Positions 21,902 to 29,913 of a stretch of DNA of 33,534 nt are shown here, in pieces. The stretch is from positions 1-33,534 of IMG/VR virus record IMGVR_UViG_3300033553_000450; one strand, written 5' to 3'. The DNA comes from a virus. A program made the translations under genes and the position numbers. The stretch's first letter is position 1. Each line of letters begins with the position of its first letter. The notes beneath the pieces were generated by a model. The model had not been told where the DNA came from, searched no databases, and worked only from the letters and a program-made list of their open reading frames with translations.

Positions 21902-22933
21902 ATGAAAATTCTGGTGATTGAAGATGACATTCGCACTGCCTTAAACGGCATGGATCTGCCCGAGGGTTGCGAGGTGATTGCGCTGAATTTCGAGCTACCG
22001 ACTGACGGCAGCGTGCCGGAGTCGATCGAGCTGCTGCAGAGCGGCGAGCGCATTGTCGGCCGCGATGGCCGGGAGTGGGTCAACGACGATCCGCAGGCGG
22101 TGATTGAATCGCTCAACGCTCGCGGCGTCGACCTGGTGATCGATTTCGAGCACGCCACTGAACTCAAGTCGCCCAACGGCGATCAGGCACCGGCTGCCGG
22201 CTGGGTCAACGGTTTCGAGCGGCGCGAAAACGGCTCGCTCTGGGGAAAAGTCTCCTGGACGCCGCGCGGATCGGCGGCGGTCGCCAATCGTGAATATCGT
22301 TATTTAAGCCCGGTGCTGCTTTATGAATCGACCTCGCGCCGGATTCGTTCGCTGTCCAGCATCGGGCTGGTCAACAAACCAAACCTGTTTAACGCCGCAC
22401 TGAATCGGCAACAGCAACCCGAACAGAAGGAGACAGACATGTTTAAAAAAATGCTTTTGAAGCTCGGCCTTGCCGAGACCGCCACCGAGGAGCAGGCGTT
22501 GAACGCCCTCTCGATCCTGCAGACCGACCTGCAGACCGCCCGCAACCGGGCGGAAACCCCCAGCCTCGACAAGTTTGTGCCGCGGCCCGACTACGATCAA
22601 GTATTGACCCGCGCCACCAACGCCGAGCAGGCGCTCAACGAAAAAATCAAAGCCGACCTGGAGACGGCCATCACCGCCGAGGTCGACGCGGCGGTCAAGG
22701 TGGGCAAGGTTACTCCGGCCACCAAGGAATTCTACGTCGGCATGTGCCGGCAGGAGGGCGGGCTCGAATCGTTCAAGAAGTTTGTTGCGGCCGCGCCGGT
22801 GATCTGCGATCCGTCGAAGCTTAACGGCAAGGAGATCCCCGTCGATGGCAAGGCGCTCAACGCTGAGCAGAAGCAGATCGCCGAGCTGTTTGGCAACAGC
22901 GAGGATGATCTTAAGAAATACGGCCAGGTCTAA
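21902..22933 (+). CDS. Prohead protease with fused scaffold (Mu I, gp32-like)
   Basis: The 343-residue protein has the Mu I protease part up to about residue 175, with the conserved DLVIDFEHATELK (His of the catalytic set), APAAGWV and RIRSLSSIGLVNKPN (candidate Ser). The C-terminal part is a helical scaffold with a final acidic tail. It cleaves scaffold and itself during prohead maturation. The start is the ATG with GGAGGG three bases upstream; an in-frame start at 21809 has no site. See the nested gene at 22439. Confidence 0.9.
   Translation: MKILVIEDDIRTALNGMDLPEGCEVIALNFELPTDGSVPESIELLQSGERIVGRDGREWVNDDPQAVIESLNARGVDLVIDFEHATELKSPNGDQAPAAGWVNGFERRENGSLWGKVSWTPRGSAAVANREYRYLSPVLLYESTSRRIRSLSSIGLVNKPNLFNAALNRQQQPEQKETDMFKKMLLKLGLAETATEEQALNALSILQTDLQTARNRAETPSLDKFVPRPDYDQVLTRATNAEQALNEKIKADLETAITAEVDAAVKVGKVTPATKEFYVGMCRQEGGLESFKKFVAAAPVICDPSKLNGKEIPVDGKALNAEQKQIAELFGNSEDDLKKYGQV
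22439..22933 (+). CDS. Nested in-frame scaffold protein (Mu Z-like)
   Basis: An internal ATG at codon 180 of the protease gene has AAGGAG exactly six bases before it, a better site than most genes in this window. It would give a 164-residue protein (start MFKKMLLKLGLAETATEEQA) equal to the scaffold domain. Mu gpZ is made the same way from inside gene I, and lambda Nu3 from inside C. Excess free scaffold is needed for head assembly. Confidence 0.8.
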   Translation: MFKKMLLKLGLAETATEEQALNALSILQTDLQTARNRAETPSLDKFVPRPDYDQVLTRATNAEQALNEKIKADLETAITAEVDAAVKVGKVTPATKEFYVGMCRQEGGLESFKKFVAAAPVICDPSKLNGKEIPVDGKALNAEQKQIAELFGNSEDDLKKYGQV

Positions 22934-22966
22934 GCGGGCCCCAACCCTTTTACGGAGGAATGAATC

Positions 22967-23362
22967 ATGAGTGAACGCAACACGTTTCGCAAGCACGGCA
23001 AGTTGATCCCGTTCCTGGTCGCCGCTGTTCTGATCGAGGCCGGCAAGCTGGTCGCGGTCAACGCCGCCGGTTACCTGGTCGAGGCCTCAGACGCTGCCGG
23101 CATCATCGTGGTCGGCATCGCCGATGAAACCGTCGATAACTCGGCCGGTAACGCCGGCGACCTGTCGTGCACCGTGCGGCGCGGTGAGGCCTATCTGCTC
23201 GCGAACTCGGCGACCAACCCGGTTGTTCAGGCGAGCGTCGGCAGCAACGTTTTTGTCGAGGATGACGAGACCGTCGCTGTGGCTGCTGGTCCGACCAACG
23301 ACATTGTCGCTGGTGTCTGTCTGGAGGTCGGCGCGGACGGCGTCTGGATCGCAGTCGGTTAA
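22967..23362 (+). CDS. Head decoration (capsid cement) protein
   Basis: A 131-residue beta-rich protein (IEAGKLVAVNAAGYLVEASD, then IIVVGIADETVDN and VRRGEAYLLANS) similar to DUF2190-type decoration proteins that stabilise capsids. It sits between the protease/scaffold and major capsid genes, the usual place. GGAGG about ten bases upstream. Assignment rests on composition, order and pattern. Confidence 0.75.
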   Translation: MSERNTFRKHGKLIPFLVAAVLIEAGKLVAVNAAGYLVEASDAAGIIVVGIADETVDNSAGNAGDLSCTVRRGEAYLLANSATNPVVQASVGSNVFVEDDETVAVAAGPTNDIVAGVCLEVGADGVWIAVG

Positions 23363-23400
23363 CCCATTTTTAACAACCCTTTTATGGAGGTCTAAACATT

Positions 23401-24459
23401 ATGAAACGATTTGCCCTGTTCTTCGGACTGCTGATGCTCGTTTTGGCGGTCGCCTCGGTCGCCTGCGCCGATCCGGCGCTGGCCGAACCGATCACCTGGA
23501 AGATGTTGCTCGGCGGCGGCGGTGCTTTGCCGGCGCTGCTGATTAACGCCTCGACGCTGTCGAACATTTTTATCAACCTGAAAACCACCTTTAACAAGGC
23601 CTTCGACGCCGCACCGTCGGTCTGGCCCAAGATCGCCATGCTGGTTCCGTCGAACGGCAGCCAGAATGATTATGCCTGGTTGGAAAACTTTCCTAAGATG
23701 CGTCAGTGGGTCGGCGACAAGGTGCTTAAAGCGCTGAAGGCCGGCAAGTACGTTCTGGTTAACCAGGAGTTTGAGGCAACGGTCTCGGTCGCGCGGCGGG
23801 ATATCGAAACCGATCAGCTCGGCGTCTACGCTCCGCAAGCGCAGAACGCCGGCTTCTCGGCCCGGCAGTGGCCCGACGAGCTGGTGATGGATATGCTCAC
23901 CAACGGCTTTACCAACCTGTGTTTCGACGGCAAGCCCTTCTACTCCACAACCCACCCGGTGGTTAACCCGGTCACCGGTAAACCGGCCAACGTCAGCAAC
24001 AAGTTGACCGTAGCGCTCTCGGCGGCCACCCAGGCCGCAGCGATCGCCAGTCTCGGCGCGGCACGAACCGCCATGAAAAAGTTTAAGGACGACGAGGGGC
24101 GGCCGCTCAACACCTCTCCGAACCTGCTGGTGGTCGGACCGGCTCTCGAGGACGTGGCCAACGTCCTGGCAATGAATGACCGCCTCGAGGACGGCAAGCC
24201 GAACCCCTTCAAAGGGACGGTCGAGGTGCTGGTCGATGCGCGGATCGACACCGACACCGAGTGGCATCTGCTCGATACCACCAAGCCGGTCAAGCCGATT
24301 GTCTTCCAGCAGCGCAAGGCGCCGGTCTTTGTTAGCCAGACCGATATGTCCTCGGACTCTGTCTTTATGCGCGGCGAGTACCACTTTGGTGCTGAAGCGA
24401 GTGGCGCGGCCGGGTACGGCTTCTGGCAGCTCGCGGTTGGTTCCACCGGCGCCGGTTAA
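23401..24459 (+). CDS. Major capsid protein (Mu T, gp34-like) with an N-terminal signal-peptide-like extension
   Basis: The 352-residue protein matches Mu gpT from about residue 49 on: NLKTTFNKAFDAAPSVWPKI, DYAWLENFPKMRQWVGD, FEATVSVARRDIETDQLG and the FDGKPFYSTTHPV loop. Its first 28 residues look like a Sec signal peptide: MKRF, a hydrophobic core (FALFFGLLMLVLAVASV) and an ALA-EP cleavage motif. Mu gpT has no such extension. The ATG at 23401 has GGAGG ten bases upstream, while the internal ATG at codon 35 (before LLGGGG) has none. HK97 fold is expected. Confidence 0.93.
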   Translation: MKRFALFFGLLMLVLAVASVACADPALAEPITWKMLLGGGGALPALLINASTLSNIFINLKTTFNKAFDAAPSVWPKIAMLVPSNGSQNDYAWLENFPKMRQWVGDKVLKALKAGKYVLVNQEFEATVSVARRDIETDQLGVYAPQAQNAGFSARQWPDELVMDMLTNGFTNLCFDGKPFYSTTHPVVNPVTGKPANVSNKLTVALSAATQAAAIASLGAARTAMKKFKDDEGRPLNTSPNLLVVGPALEDVANVLAMNDRLEDGKPNPFKGTVEVLVDARIDTDTEWHLLDTTKPVKPIVFQQRKAPVFVSQTDMSSDSVFMRGEYHFGAEASGAAGYGFWQLAVGSTGAG

Positions 24460-24492
24460 TCCCGCGCCACAACAACACCATGCAATGACCTG

Positions 24493-24520
24493 CCCGGGGG
24501 TGGCTACCTCCGCCCCCGGG
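24493..24520 (+). terminator. Hairpin after the major capsid gene
   Basis: CCCGGGGG at 24493-24500 pairs perfectly with CCCCCGGG at 24513-24520, followed only by AACTTTG. It is probably a partial attenuator or mRNA-stabilising hairpin that raises capsid over downstream expression. Two direct copies of CGCTAGCC follow between about 24530 and 24560. Confidence 0.55.
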
Positions 24521-24576
24521 AACTTTGAAACCGCTAGCCTCTCGTCGCTAGCCCCTGGTTAAAGGCTTAAAAAACC

Positions 24577-24999
24577 ATGTACACAACGCAAGACGACATC
24601 CTGGAGAGGATCCCCGAAGAGACGCTGACTCAGCTGACCGATGACGACAATGTCGGCACCATCGATGCCGACAAGGTGACTGCGGCGATCGCGCGCGCCG
24701 GGCAGGAAATCGACGCCTATTGCGGTGGCCGCTACAGCGTACCGTTTGCCACGGCTCCGGCTGTGATCAGTGGGTTGGCCACAGACATGGCGATCTATTT
24801 TCTCTACGGCAGAACTCAAGAAGAGATCCCGGAGACGCGCAAGGACGCCTACAAGAACGCCGTGCGTCAGCTCGAAAGAATCGCCGACGGCAAGAGCTCT
24901 CTGGGCGTTGATCCGACACCGGCCGCGCCGAGCGGATCGGGCGCCAGCTTTTCCGGCGGAACGCGGCGTTTTAATCGCGACACCCTGAAAGGCATGTGA
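24577..24999 (+). CDS. DUF1320 head-tail connector protein (Mu gp36)
   Basis: A 140-residue protein of the DUF1320 family: MYTTQDDILERIPEETLTQL, AAIARAGQEIDAYCGGRYSVP, then IYFLYGR. It is the Mu gp36 equivalent and probably an adaptor between portal and tail. The C-terminus is Gly/Ser-rich. It overlaps the next gene by one base. Confidence 0.92.
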   Translation: MYTTQDDILERIPEETLTQLTDDDNVGTIDADKVTAAIARAGQEIDAYCGGRYSVPFATAPAVISGLATDMAIYFLYGRTQEEIPETRKDAYKNAVRQLERIADGKSSLGVDPTPAAPSGSGASFSGGTRRFNRDTLKGM

Positions 25000-25415
25000 T
25001 GGCCGACATTACCGCAACCGAACAACTGCTGATCGATGCCCTGGTCGCGCTGGGATTTTTTCGCGATGTGTCCAGCGCGGGCCGTGATGGCGAGTTTACC
25101 CCCAAAAGCTACCCGGCGGCCGCTGCGGTGTTTTTGCGCGATCGCGACACCGGCGCCAGGCCTCGCTCGATCTGGGAAGAGACGTATGCCGTTTTGATCA
25201 GGGGACGCAACCTGGCCAGTGAAGCCGATGCCGCCCGCGGTGTTTACGGGCTACTCGACCAGGCACGCGATGCCATCCACGGCAAGACCCTGGGGTTGAT
25301 CGATATCGAGCCGTTTGCCTGCACAGAGCGGCGTCTGATCGACTACAACAAGGGCGTGATCGACTACCAACTTACGTTTACCTGCCGCCGGATCGGCGGG
25401 GTACCGGTCTGGTAA
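24999..25415 (+). CDS. Mu gp37-like (DUF1834) protein
   Basis: A 138-residue protein with the pattern ITATEQLLIDALVALG, YPAAAVFLRDRDTGARPR-like sequence, and a beta-rich C-terminal part (LIDYNKGVIDYQLTFTCRR) as in gp37 proteins, which follow gp36 in Mu-like phages and probably act as tail-terminator or joining proteins. The ATG overlapping the upstream stop is preferred to the GTG one codon earlier. Confidence 0.8.
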   Translation: MADITATEQLLIDALVALGFFRDVSSAGRDGEFTPKSYPAAAAVFLRDRDTGARPRSIWEETYAVLIRGRNLASEADAARGVYGLLDQARDAIHGKTLGLIDIEPFACTERRLIDYNKGVIDYQLTFTCRRIGGVPVW

Positions 25416-25479
25416 GGTGCCGGAGGTGCAGGTTTTGCCTGCAGCTCCGACCCCTACCCCAGCCATGAAGGAGAGCGCT

Positions 25480-25632
25480 ATGAGATCAGCTGGATCGTAC
25501 ATCAAAGATAAAGGAAAAACGGTCGCGAGCAAGGATATGGCTGCGCGGCACAAAACCGACGCCGAGGACGTGGCCGCCAAACGCGCCGCCCAGGACAAAA
25601 AGGAGGTAAGCCATGCCGTATCTGAAAAATAG
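25480..25632 (+). CDS. Small basic hypothetical protein
   Basis: A 50-residue Lys/Ala-rich protein (MRSAGSYIKDKGKTVASKDM, then helical). The start is set by AAGGAG six bases before the ATG; a GTG at 25417 in the same frame gives a Pro-rich extension and has no site. It overlaps the tail-tube gene by 20 bases. In Mu the gene at this place (gp38) is also small, but no similarity is evident. Confidence 0.5.
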   Translation: MRSAGSYIKDKGKTVASKDMAARHKTDAEDVAAKRAAQDKKEVSHAVSEK

Positions 25633-26551
25633 AGCTGTGGTTCTTGTGAAGATCGAGGCCGGCGGCTATGGCGTTGATGCAGCTCCGACCGCCGCAGCCA
25701 ACGCGATCCTTTGCAGCGAGCCCGAGATCGAGCCGATCGTCAAGGACATCGAGCGCAACCATGTGCGCCAGAGCTTTGGCTCCAAGCCCAAGCTGAAGAT
25801 CGGCGAAGGCTACAAGATCTCTTTAAAAACCGAGGTTATGGGAGGTGGCGCAGCGGGCACGCCGCCGCCGTTCGGGCCGCTGCTGCGGGCCTGTGGTCTG
25901 ACCGAAACCATCAACGTCGGCGTTGACGTCGATTACGATCCCAGCAGTGACAGCTTCAACGGCGAATCGGTCACTATCTGGTTTTATCGGCACGGCAAGC
26001 TGCATAAGGCGGTCGGCTGCCGGGGCACGGTTCCGGCGCTTGAAACGAAAGCGAACGAGCTGGCAATGCTGTCGTTCGAGTTCACCGGCATCTATGCCGG
26101 CCCGGTTGATGCTGCGCTGCCGGTTCCGGTTTATCCAGCCACCATCCCGCCGGGGTTCCGCTCTGCCGCTTTGACAATCCACGGCTACGCCGCGGTAGTC
26201 GAATCGCTGAAAATCTCCGATGGCGGCGCTGTGGCGCGACGCCCGGACGCAAACGCGGCCACCGGGATCCTGGAGTACTACATCAGCGATCGGATGATCA
26301 CCGGCGAGCTGGATCCGGAGGTGACCGCGATTGCCGACAAGGACTTCTGGGCGATCTGGCAGGCAGGGACCCAGGGTGCTTTCAGTGCGGCGATCGGCAG
26401 CGTGGTGGGCAACCGCTGCGTGATCAGCGGGCCGAAAGTGCAGCTCGACGATCTGAAATATGCGGATCGCGAGAATCTTCTGACCTATGCCATGCCGTTG
26501 ATTTTTATTCCTGACGCTGGCGACGATGAGATTCAATTCAAGTTCAACTGA
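25613..26551 (+). CDS. Tail tube protein (siphophage type)
   Basis: The 312-residue beta-rich protein looks like the long tail-tube proteins of B3-like transposable siphophages: SEPEIEPIVKDIERNHVRQS with KISLKTEVMGGG, PFGPLLRACGL, then ALTIHGYAAVVESLKISDGG in the second half. There is no sheath gene before it, as Mu would have. AAGGAGG precedes the ATG. Assignment is by pattern and by gene order (before chaperones and tape measure). Confidence 0.8.
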   Translation: MPYLKNRAVVLVKIEAGGYGVDAAPTAAANAILCSEPEIEPIVKDIERNHVRQSFGSKPKLKIGEGYKISLKTEVMGGGAAGTPPPFGPLLRACGLTETINVGVDVDYDPSSDSFNGESVTIWFYRHGKLHKAVGCRGTVPALETKANELAMLSFEFTGIYAGPVDAALPVPVYPATIPPGFRSAALTIHGYAAVVESLKISDGGAVARRPDANAATGILEYYISDRMITGELDPEVTAIADKDFWAIWQAGTQGAFSAAIGSVVGNRCVISGPKVQLDDLKYADRENLLTYAMPLIFIPDAGDDEIQFKFN

Positions 26552-26583
26552 TTTTTAACGGCACTTTAAAGAGGATTTTGCGG

Positions 26584-27003
26584 ATGCGGGATTTAACATC
26601 GAAAAAAAACATGCAGAACATCACAGACGCCATCGGCGGGCAGGTCGTGCAGATGTATTACCGGCTGCCGACCACCGAGGAGCGCTTCGGGTTCACCAAG
26701 GCCTGCCTTGAGCAAGATGGGGACGAAGTGAAATACAACCCCGGCCCCGCGCGCCTTGAGTATGGACTCAAGGTGTTGACCGGGTTCCGCGAGGGAGATT
26801 TCGGGGCCGACGGCAAGCCGATCAGCAGCGACCCGAAGAGCAAGGCCTATCGCAAGGACTGGAAAAAGCTGCTCGGACAAACCTCAGCCGACCTGGTAAT
26901 GGCTCTGGCTCTGGCGGTTTTCGAGGGTGCCAGGCTGCTCGGCCCAGGGGATCCAAAAAAGGAGGGAGCAGATCTCCCTTTGTCGACCAGCTCCGGCGAT
27001 TAA
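26584..27003 (+). CDS. Tail assembly chaperone, short form (lambda G-like)
   Basis: The 139-residue protein is helical, beginning MRDLTSKKNMQNITDAIGG, with a YRLPTTEERFGFTKACLEQ segment. It lies between tail tube and tape measure, where siphophages encode the chaperone. A slippery heptamer near its 3' end leads to the longer G-T type product. The ATG at 26584 with AGAGGA upstream is preferred to the TTG two codons earlier. Confidence 0.82.
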   Translation: MRDLTSKKNMQNITDAIGGQVVQMYYRLPTTEERFGFTKACLEQDGDEVKYNPGPARLEYGLKVLTGFREGDFGADGKPISSDPKSKAYRKDWKKLLGQTSADLVMALALAVFEGARLLGPGDPKKEGADLPLSTSSGD

Positions 27004-27251
27004 GGGAGCGCTGCACGCCGGAGAAAAAGAAACGCTGCGCCAAAAATGCAGGTCAGCACCTCGACGCGATGTGCAAGACCTGCCCGCACAATAAGCAGTT
27101 TCAAACCAGTGCCTGGTTTAACCATATCTGGATGATTTACCAACTGCAGCAGGGCGGTTACCCGTTTGCAAAAAACGACCTGGAAATAAGCGAGTGGTTA
27201 GCAATTGCCGAGATGAAACAGGCTGTTGAAACTCCTCCGGAGACACGATGA
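26584..27251 (+). CDS. Tail assembly chaperone, frameshifted long form (lambda G-T-like)
   Basis: After slipping at 26955-26961 the ribosome would read 96 more residues to a stop at 27249-27251, giving a product of about 222 residues. The T-like part has a Cys cluster (ERCTPEKKKRC and MCKTCPHNK) and an aromatic helix (SAWFNHIWMIYQL). The internal ATG at 27069 has no ribosome-binding site, so this region makes sense mainly as the T domain of a fusion. In lambda G-T joins tube subunits to the tape measure. It overlaps the tape-measure start by four bases. Confidence 0.82.
26955..26961 (+). promoter_or_regulatory. Programmed -1 ribosomal frameshift site A-AAA-AAG
   Basis: The heptamer A AAA AAG is in the right register with the chaperone frame (CCA AAA AAG). 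It is the most efficient -1 slippery sequence known in E. coli. A six-base stem AGGGAG/CTCCCT with a five-base loop (26963-26979) follows directly. The -1 frame is then open from 26961 to 27251. Confidence 0.85.
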
Positions 27252-29158
27252 GCAACCGAGCCGAAATTATTATCACCCTAAACGCCAAAGGTCAGCGCGA
27301 AGTGCAGGCTGCCTTTGGTGGGGTGCGTAAAGAGGCTGGCGAGCTTAACAATTCTGTTGGTGTGCTCGGAAGAGGGGCCTCTGGTTTAGCAACGACCTTT
27401 TCCAGGGTGCTTGGGCCTGCAGTCGCCGGACTCGGCTTGGTCACGCTCGGCAAGCAGATGGTCGATGTTTCGGCCAAATTCCAAACCTTAAACGCCTCAT
27501 TGATTACCGTCACCGGCAGCCAGGCCGCAGCCAACGAAAACTTTGCCTGGCTGCAGGATTTTGCCGCAGAGACGCCCTTCCAGCTCGACCAGGTGGTCGG
27601 GGCTTTTATAAAGATGGAGTCTCTTGGGTTGAACCCGACCCGTGAGGCGCTGACCAGTTTCGGTAACACTGCCTCGGCGATGGGCAAGAACCTCAATCAG
27701 ATGATCGAAGCGGTTGCCGACGCTTCTGTTGGTGAATTCGAGAGGCTGAAAGAATTTGGTATCAAGGCGCGATCTGAAGGGGACAACATTAAGTTTACCT
27801 TTAACGGCGTCACGACCACGATCAAGAAAGATGCCGCCGACATCACCAAATATCTGCAGCAGCTTGGTGACACCAAATTTGCTGGAGGGATGAGCCGTCA
27901 GATGGATACGATCGGCGGCTCGATGTCGAACCTTTCTGACAGCTGGGACTATTTCCTGGTGTCGCTTGGCAAGACTGGACCGATCGATGCTGCTGCCGAC
28001 AGCTTTAACACCCTTTCGACGGCACTGCGCAACTTTGGCCAATCGTTTGAGCTTTTCAAGGCCTATCAGGACGGCAAAATCGGCTTTTGGGATTTCCTGA
28101 CCGCTAACCCGGAAGACGCTAAAAAGCTGCTCGAGCAGACCGCCGGCATGGACGCCCAGCTGATCAAACTGCAGAACACCGTCAAAGAGCTCAAATCTGA
28201 CAAAGCCGGTAACTTCTGGTGGTCTGCTGCCGATGAAAGTGAGCTGCAGCAGGCTCAGCAGGCGCTTGAGTTTTACAAGCTCTCCCTGGGCGATATCGAC
28301 CGCCTCAAGCAAGCAGCCTTAAGCAACACCTTTGTGCCGACTGATATCACTCCTGATCAAAAAAAGTGGGAACCAAACGCCGACACTGTGGCGCTAGGGA
28401 TCGCTGCCGGCAACAACACCGAAGAAGATATGTGGCTCAAGCGCGTCGGCCTCGACGCCGGCGCGATCGAGCGCGAAAAGACCGCCCGCCTGGAGATCCG
28501 CCAGTGGCGTAGAGAACAGGATCTGATCGAAGCCCAGATGATGACCGACAACTGGGCGCTGCGCGATGAAGGCATGTCTCCGGCCGTCGATCGCGAGCTG
28601 GAAATACTTGAGCAGCAAGCCCAGGAGCGAGTCCGGATCGAGGAAGAAGCTAACGCGATGATCCTCAACATGAAGCAATCAAACATCAACTCGGCCTTGG
28701 GCTTGATGATGATGTTTACCGGGAAAAGCAAGGCTCTCGCGCTGGCTGCTCTGGTTGTGCAAAAAGGGTTGGCCATGGCCGAGACGTTTATTGTAACCCA
28801 GACTGCTGCAGCTGCGGCGTTGGCACCGCCGCCCTTGGGCCTTGGCCCAATCCTTGGTGCGCCTGTCGCGGCTGCCGTCGAAACTCAAGGCTATATTCGC
28901 ATGGGTTTGATCGCGGCAACCGGTCTTGCGCAGGCCGCACTTTCCGGAGGGGGTGGTGGAAACTATGGCGGCGGCACACCGTCAAGCCCAACCATCACCG
29001 CGCCGCAGCCGACCGCTTTTCCCCAGACGCCAGACGCCAACAATGGCCGGACCGTTAACGTGACGATCCTCGGGGGGGCGGTCTTTGGTGAGGATCGCAA
29101 CGAGATGGCCCGCCGTCTAAAAGAAGCGATCGACCAGGCAGAAAAGGATGGCTATTGA
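27248..29158 (+). CDS. Tail tape-measure protein
   Basis: The 636-residue protein has the tape-measure N-terminal domain (FQTLNASLITVTGSQAAANE, FAAETPFQLDQVVGAFIKM, GLNPTREALTSFGNTASAMG, then KEFGIKARSEGDNI). A helical middle follows and, near the C-terminus, hydrophobic stretches (ALALAALVVQKGLAMAETFI, PLGLGPILGAPVAAAVE) that may form a membrane pore at DNA injection. It sets tail length; this is a short one. The ATG overlaps the chaperone stop. Confidence 0.93.
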   Translation: MSNRAEIIITLNAKGQREVQAAFGGVRKEAGELNNSVGVLGRGASGLATTFSRVLGPAVAGLGLVTLGKQMVDVSAKFQTLNASLITVTGSQAAANENFAWLQDFAAETPFQLDQVVGAFIKMESLGLNPTREALTSFGNTASAMGKNLNQMIEAVADASVGEFERLKEFGIKARSEGDNIKFTFNGVTTTIKKDAADITKYLQQLGDTKFAGGMSRQMDTIGGSMSNLSDSWDYFLVSLGKTGPIDAAADSFNTLSTALRNFGQSFELFKAYQDGKIGFWDFLTANPEDAKKLLEQTAGMDAQLIKLQNTVKELKSDKAGNFWWSAADESELQQAQQALEFYKLSLGDIDRLKQAALSNTFVPTDITPDQKKWEPNADTVALGIAAGNNTEEDMWLKRVGLDAGAIEREKTARLEIRQWRREQDLIEAQMMTDNWALRDEGMSPAVDRELEILEQQAQERVRIEEEANAMILNMKQSNINSALGLMMMFTGKSKALALAALVVQKGLAMAETFIVTQTAAAAALAPPPLGLGPILGAPVAAAVETQGYIRMGLIAATGLAQAALSGGGGGNYGGGTPSSPTITAPQPTAFPQTPDANNGRTVNVTILGGAVFGEDRNEMARRLKEAIDQAEKDGY

Positions 29159-29913
29159 TGTTTCCCATTATCCTGCACGATAACCGCTTCGCTGATGCCG
29201 CTCCAGCCGCCAGCGCCACCGCGACCGGGTACGACGTTGCCAACCTGATCGATGGCCGTGCTTATACCTACTGGTCCGCCGCTGCTGCCGGTACCTTTTA
29301 TCTGAGTGTGGCCGCACCGGGCAGCGCCGACGCGCTTGGTCTGCTTGGCCACAACTTCGCCACCGCCGGCGCCACCGTGCAGGTGCAAAGCTCAAACGAC
29401 GGTGCGGCCTGGACAGATCGAAGCCCGGTTATCACCCCGCCCAACGGCAACAAGGCTTTTCTGCAGGTTTTCCCCCAGGCGATCGCCGCGCACAGCTGGC
29501 GCCTCAAGATCGTGGCCGCAACCGCTGCGCCCCGCCTGGCTGTAGCCCTGCTTGGCGTGCGCCTGCAGTTCCCGTTTCCGCCTGAGTCGCCCTATATCCC
29601 GTGCGTTGAAGCCCCGGTCAGTGAAGCCAGCAAGAGCCGCACCGGCCACCTTCTCGGCGAGGTGATCAACTACACCGAATTAACCATCAACCCGCGTTTT
29701 GCCAGTGTTGCGCGAAACTGGGCCCTGGTAGATTACCGGGCTTTCTGGAACAGCCACGGCCGCAACCGTCTGCCGTTTTTCTGGGCCTGGGATCTCGACG
29801 TCTTTCCCGAGCACGTCTACTGGGTGCGCCACGTCGGCAACCACCAGGAGCCGATCAGCGTCGCCAGTTATATCGATAATCTGGTGCTTGATCTGGAAGG
29901 GGTGGTCGAATGA
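29158..29913 (+). CDS. Tail tip protein with carbohydrate-binding-like N-terminus
   Basis: A 251-residue protein. Residues about 20-125 look like a discoidin (F5/8C) fold: ATGYDVANLIDGRAYTYW, DALGLLGHNFATAGATVQVQ, SWRLKIVAAT. The rest is aromatic-rich (FWNSHGRNRLPFFWAWDLD). It follows the tape measure and so takes the place of a distal tail protein in B3-like phages. Host-surface sugar binding is possible. The ATG overlaps the tape-measure stop. Confidence 0.7.
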   Translation: MFPIILHDNRFADAAPAASATATGYDVANLIDGRAYTYWSAAAAGTFYLSVAAPGSADALGLLGHNFATAGATVQVQSSNDGAAWTDRSPVITPPNGNKAFLQVFPQAIAAHSWRLKIVAATAAPRLAVALLGVRLQFPFPPESPYIPCVEAPVSEASKSRTGHLLGEVINYTELTINPRFASVARNWALVDYRAFWNSHGRNRLPFFWAWDLDVFPEHVYWVRHVGNHQEPISVASYIDNLVLDLEGVVE

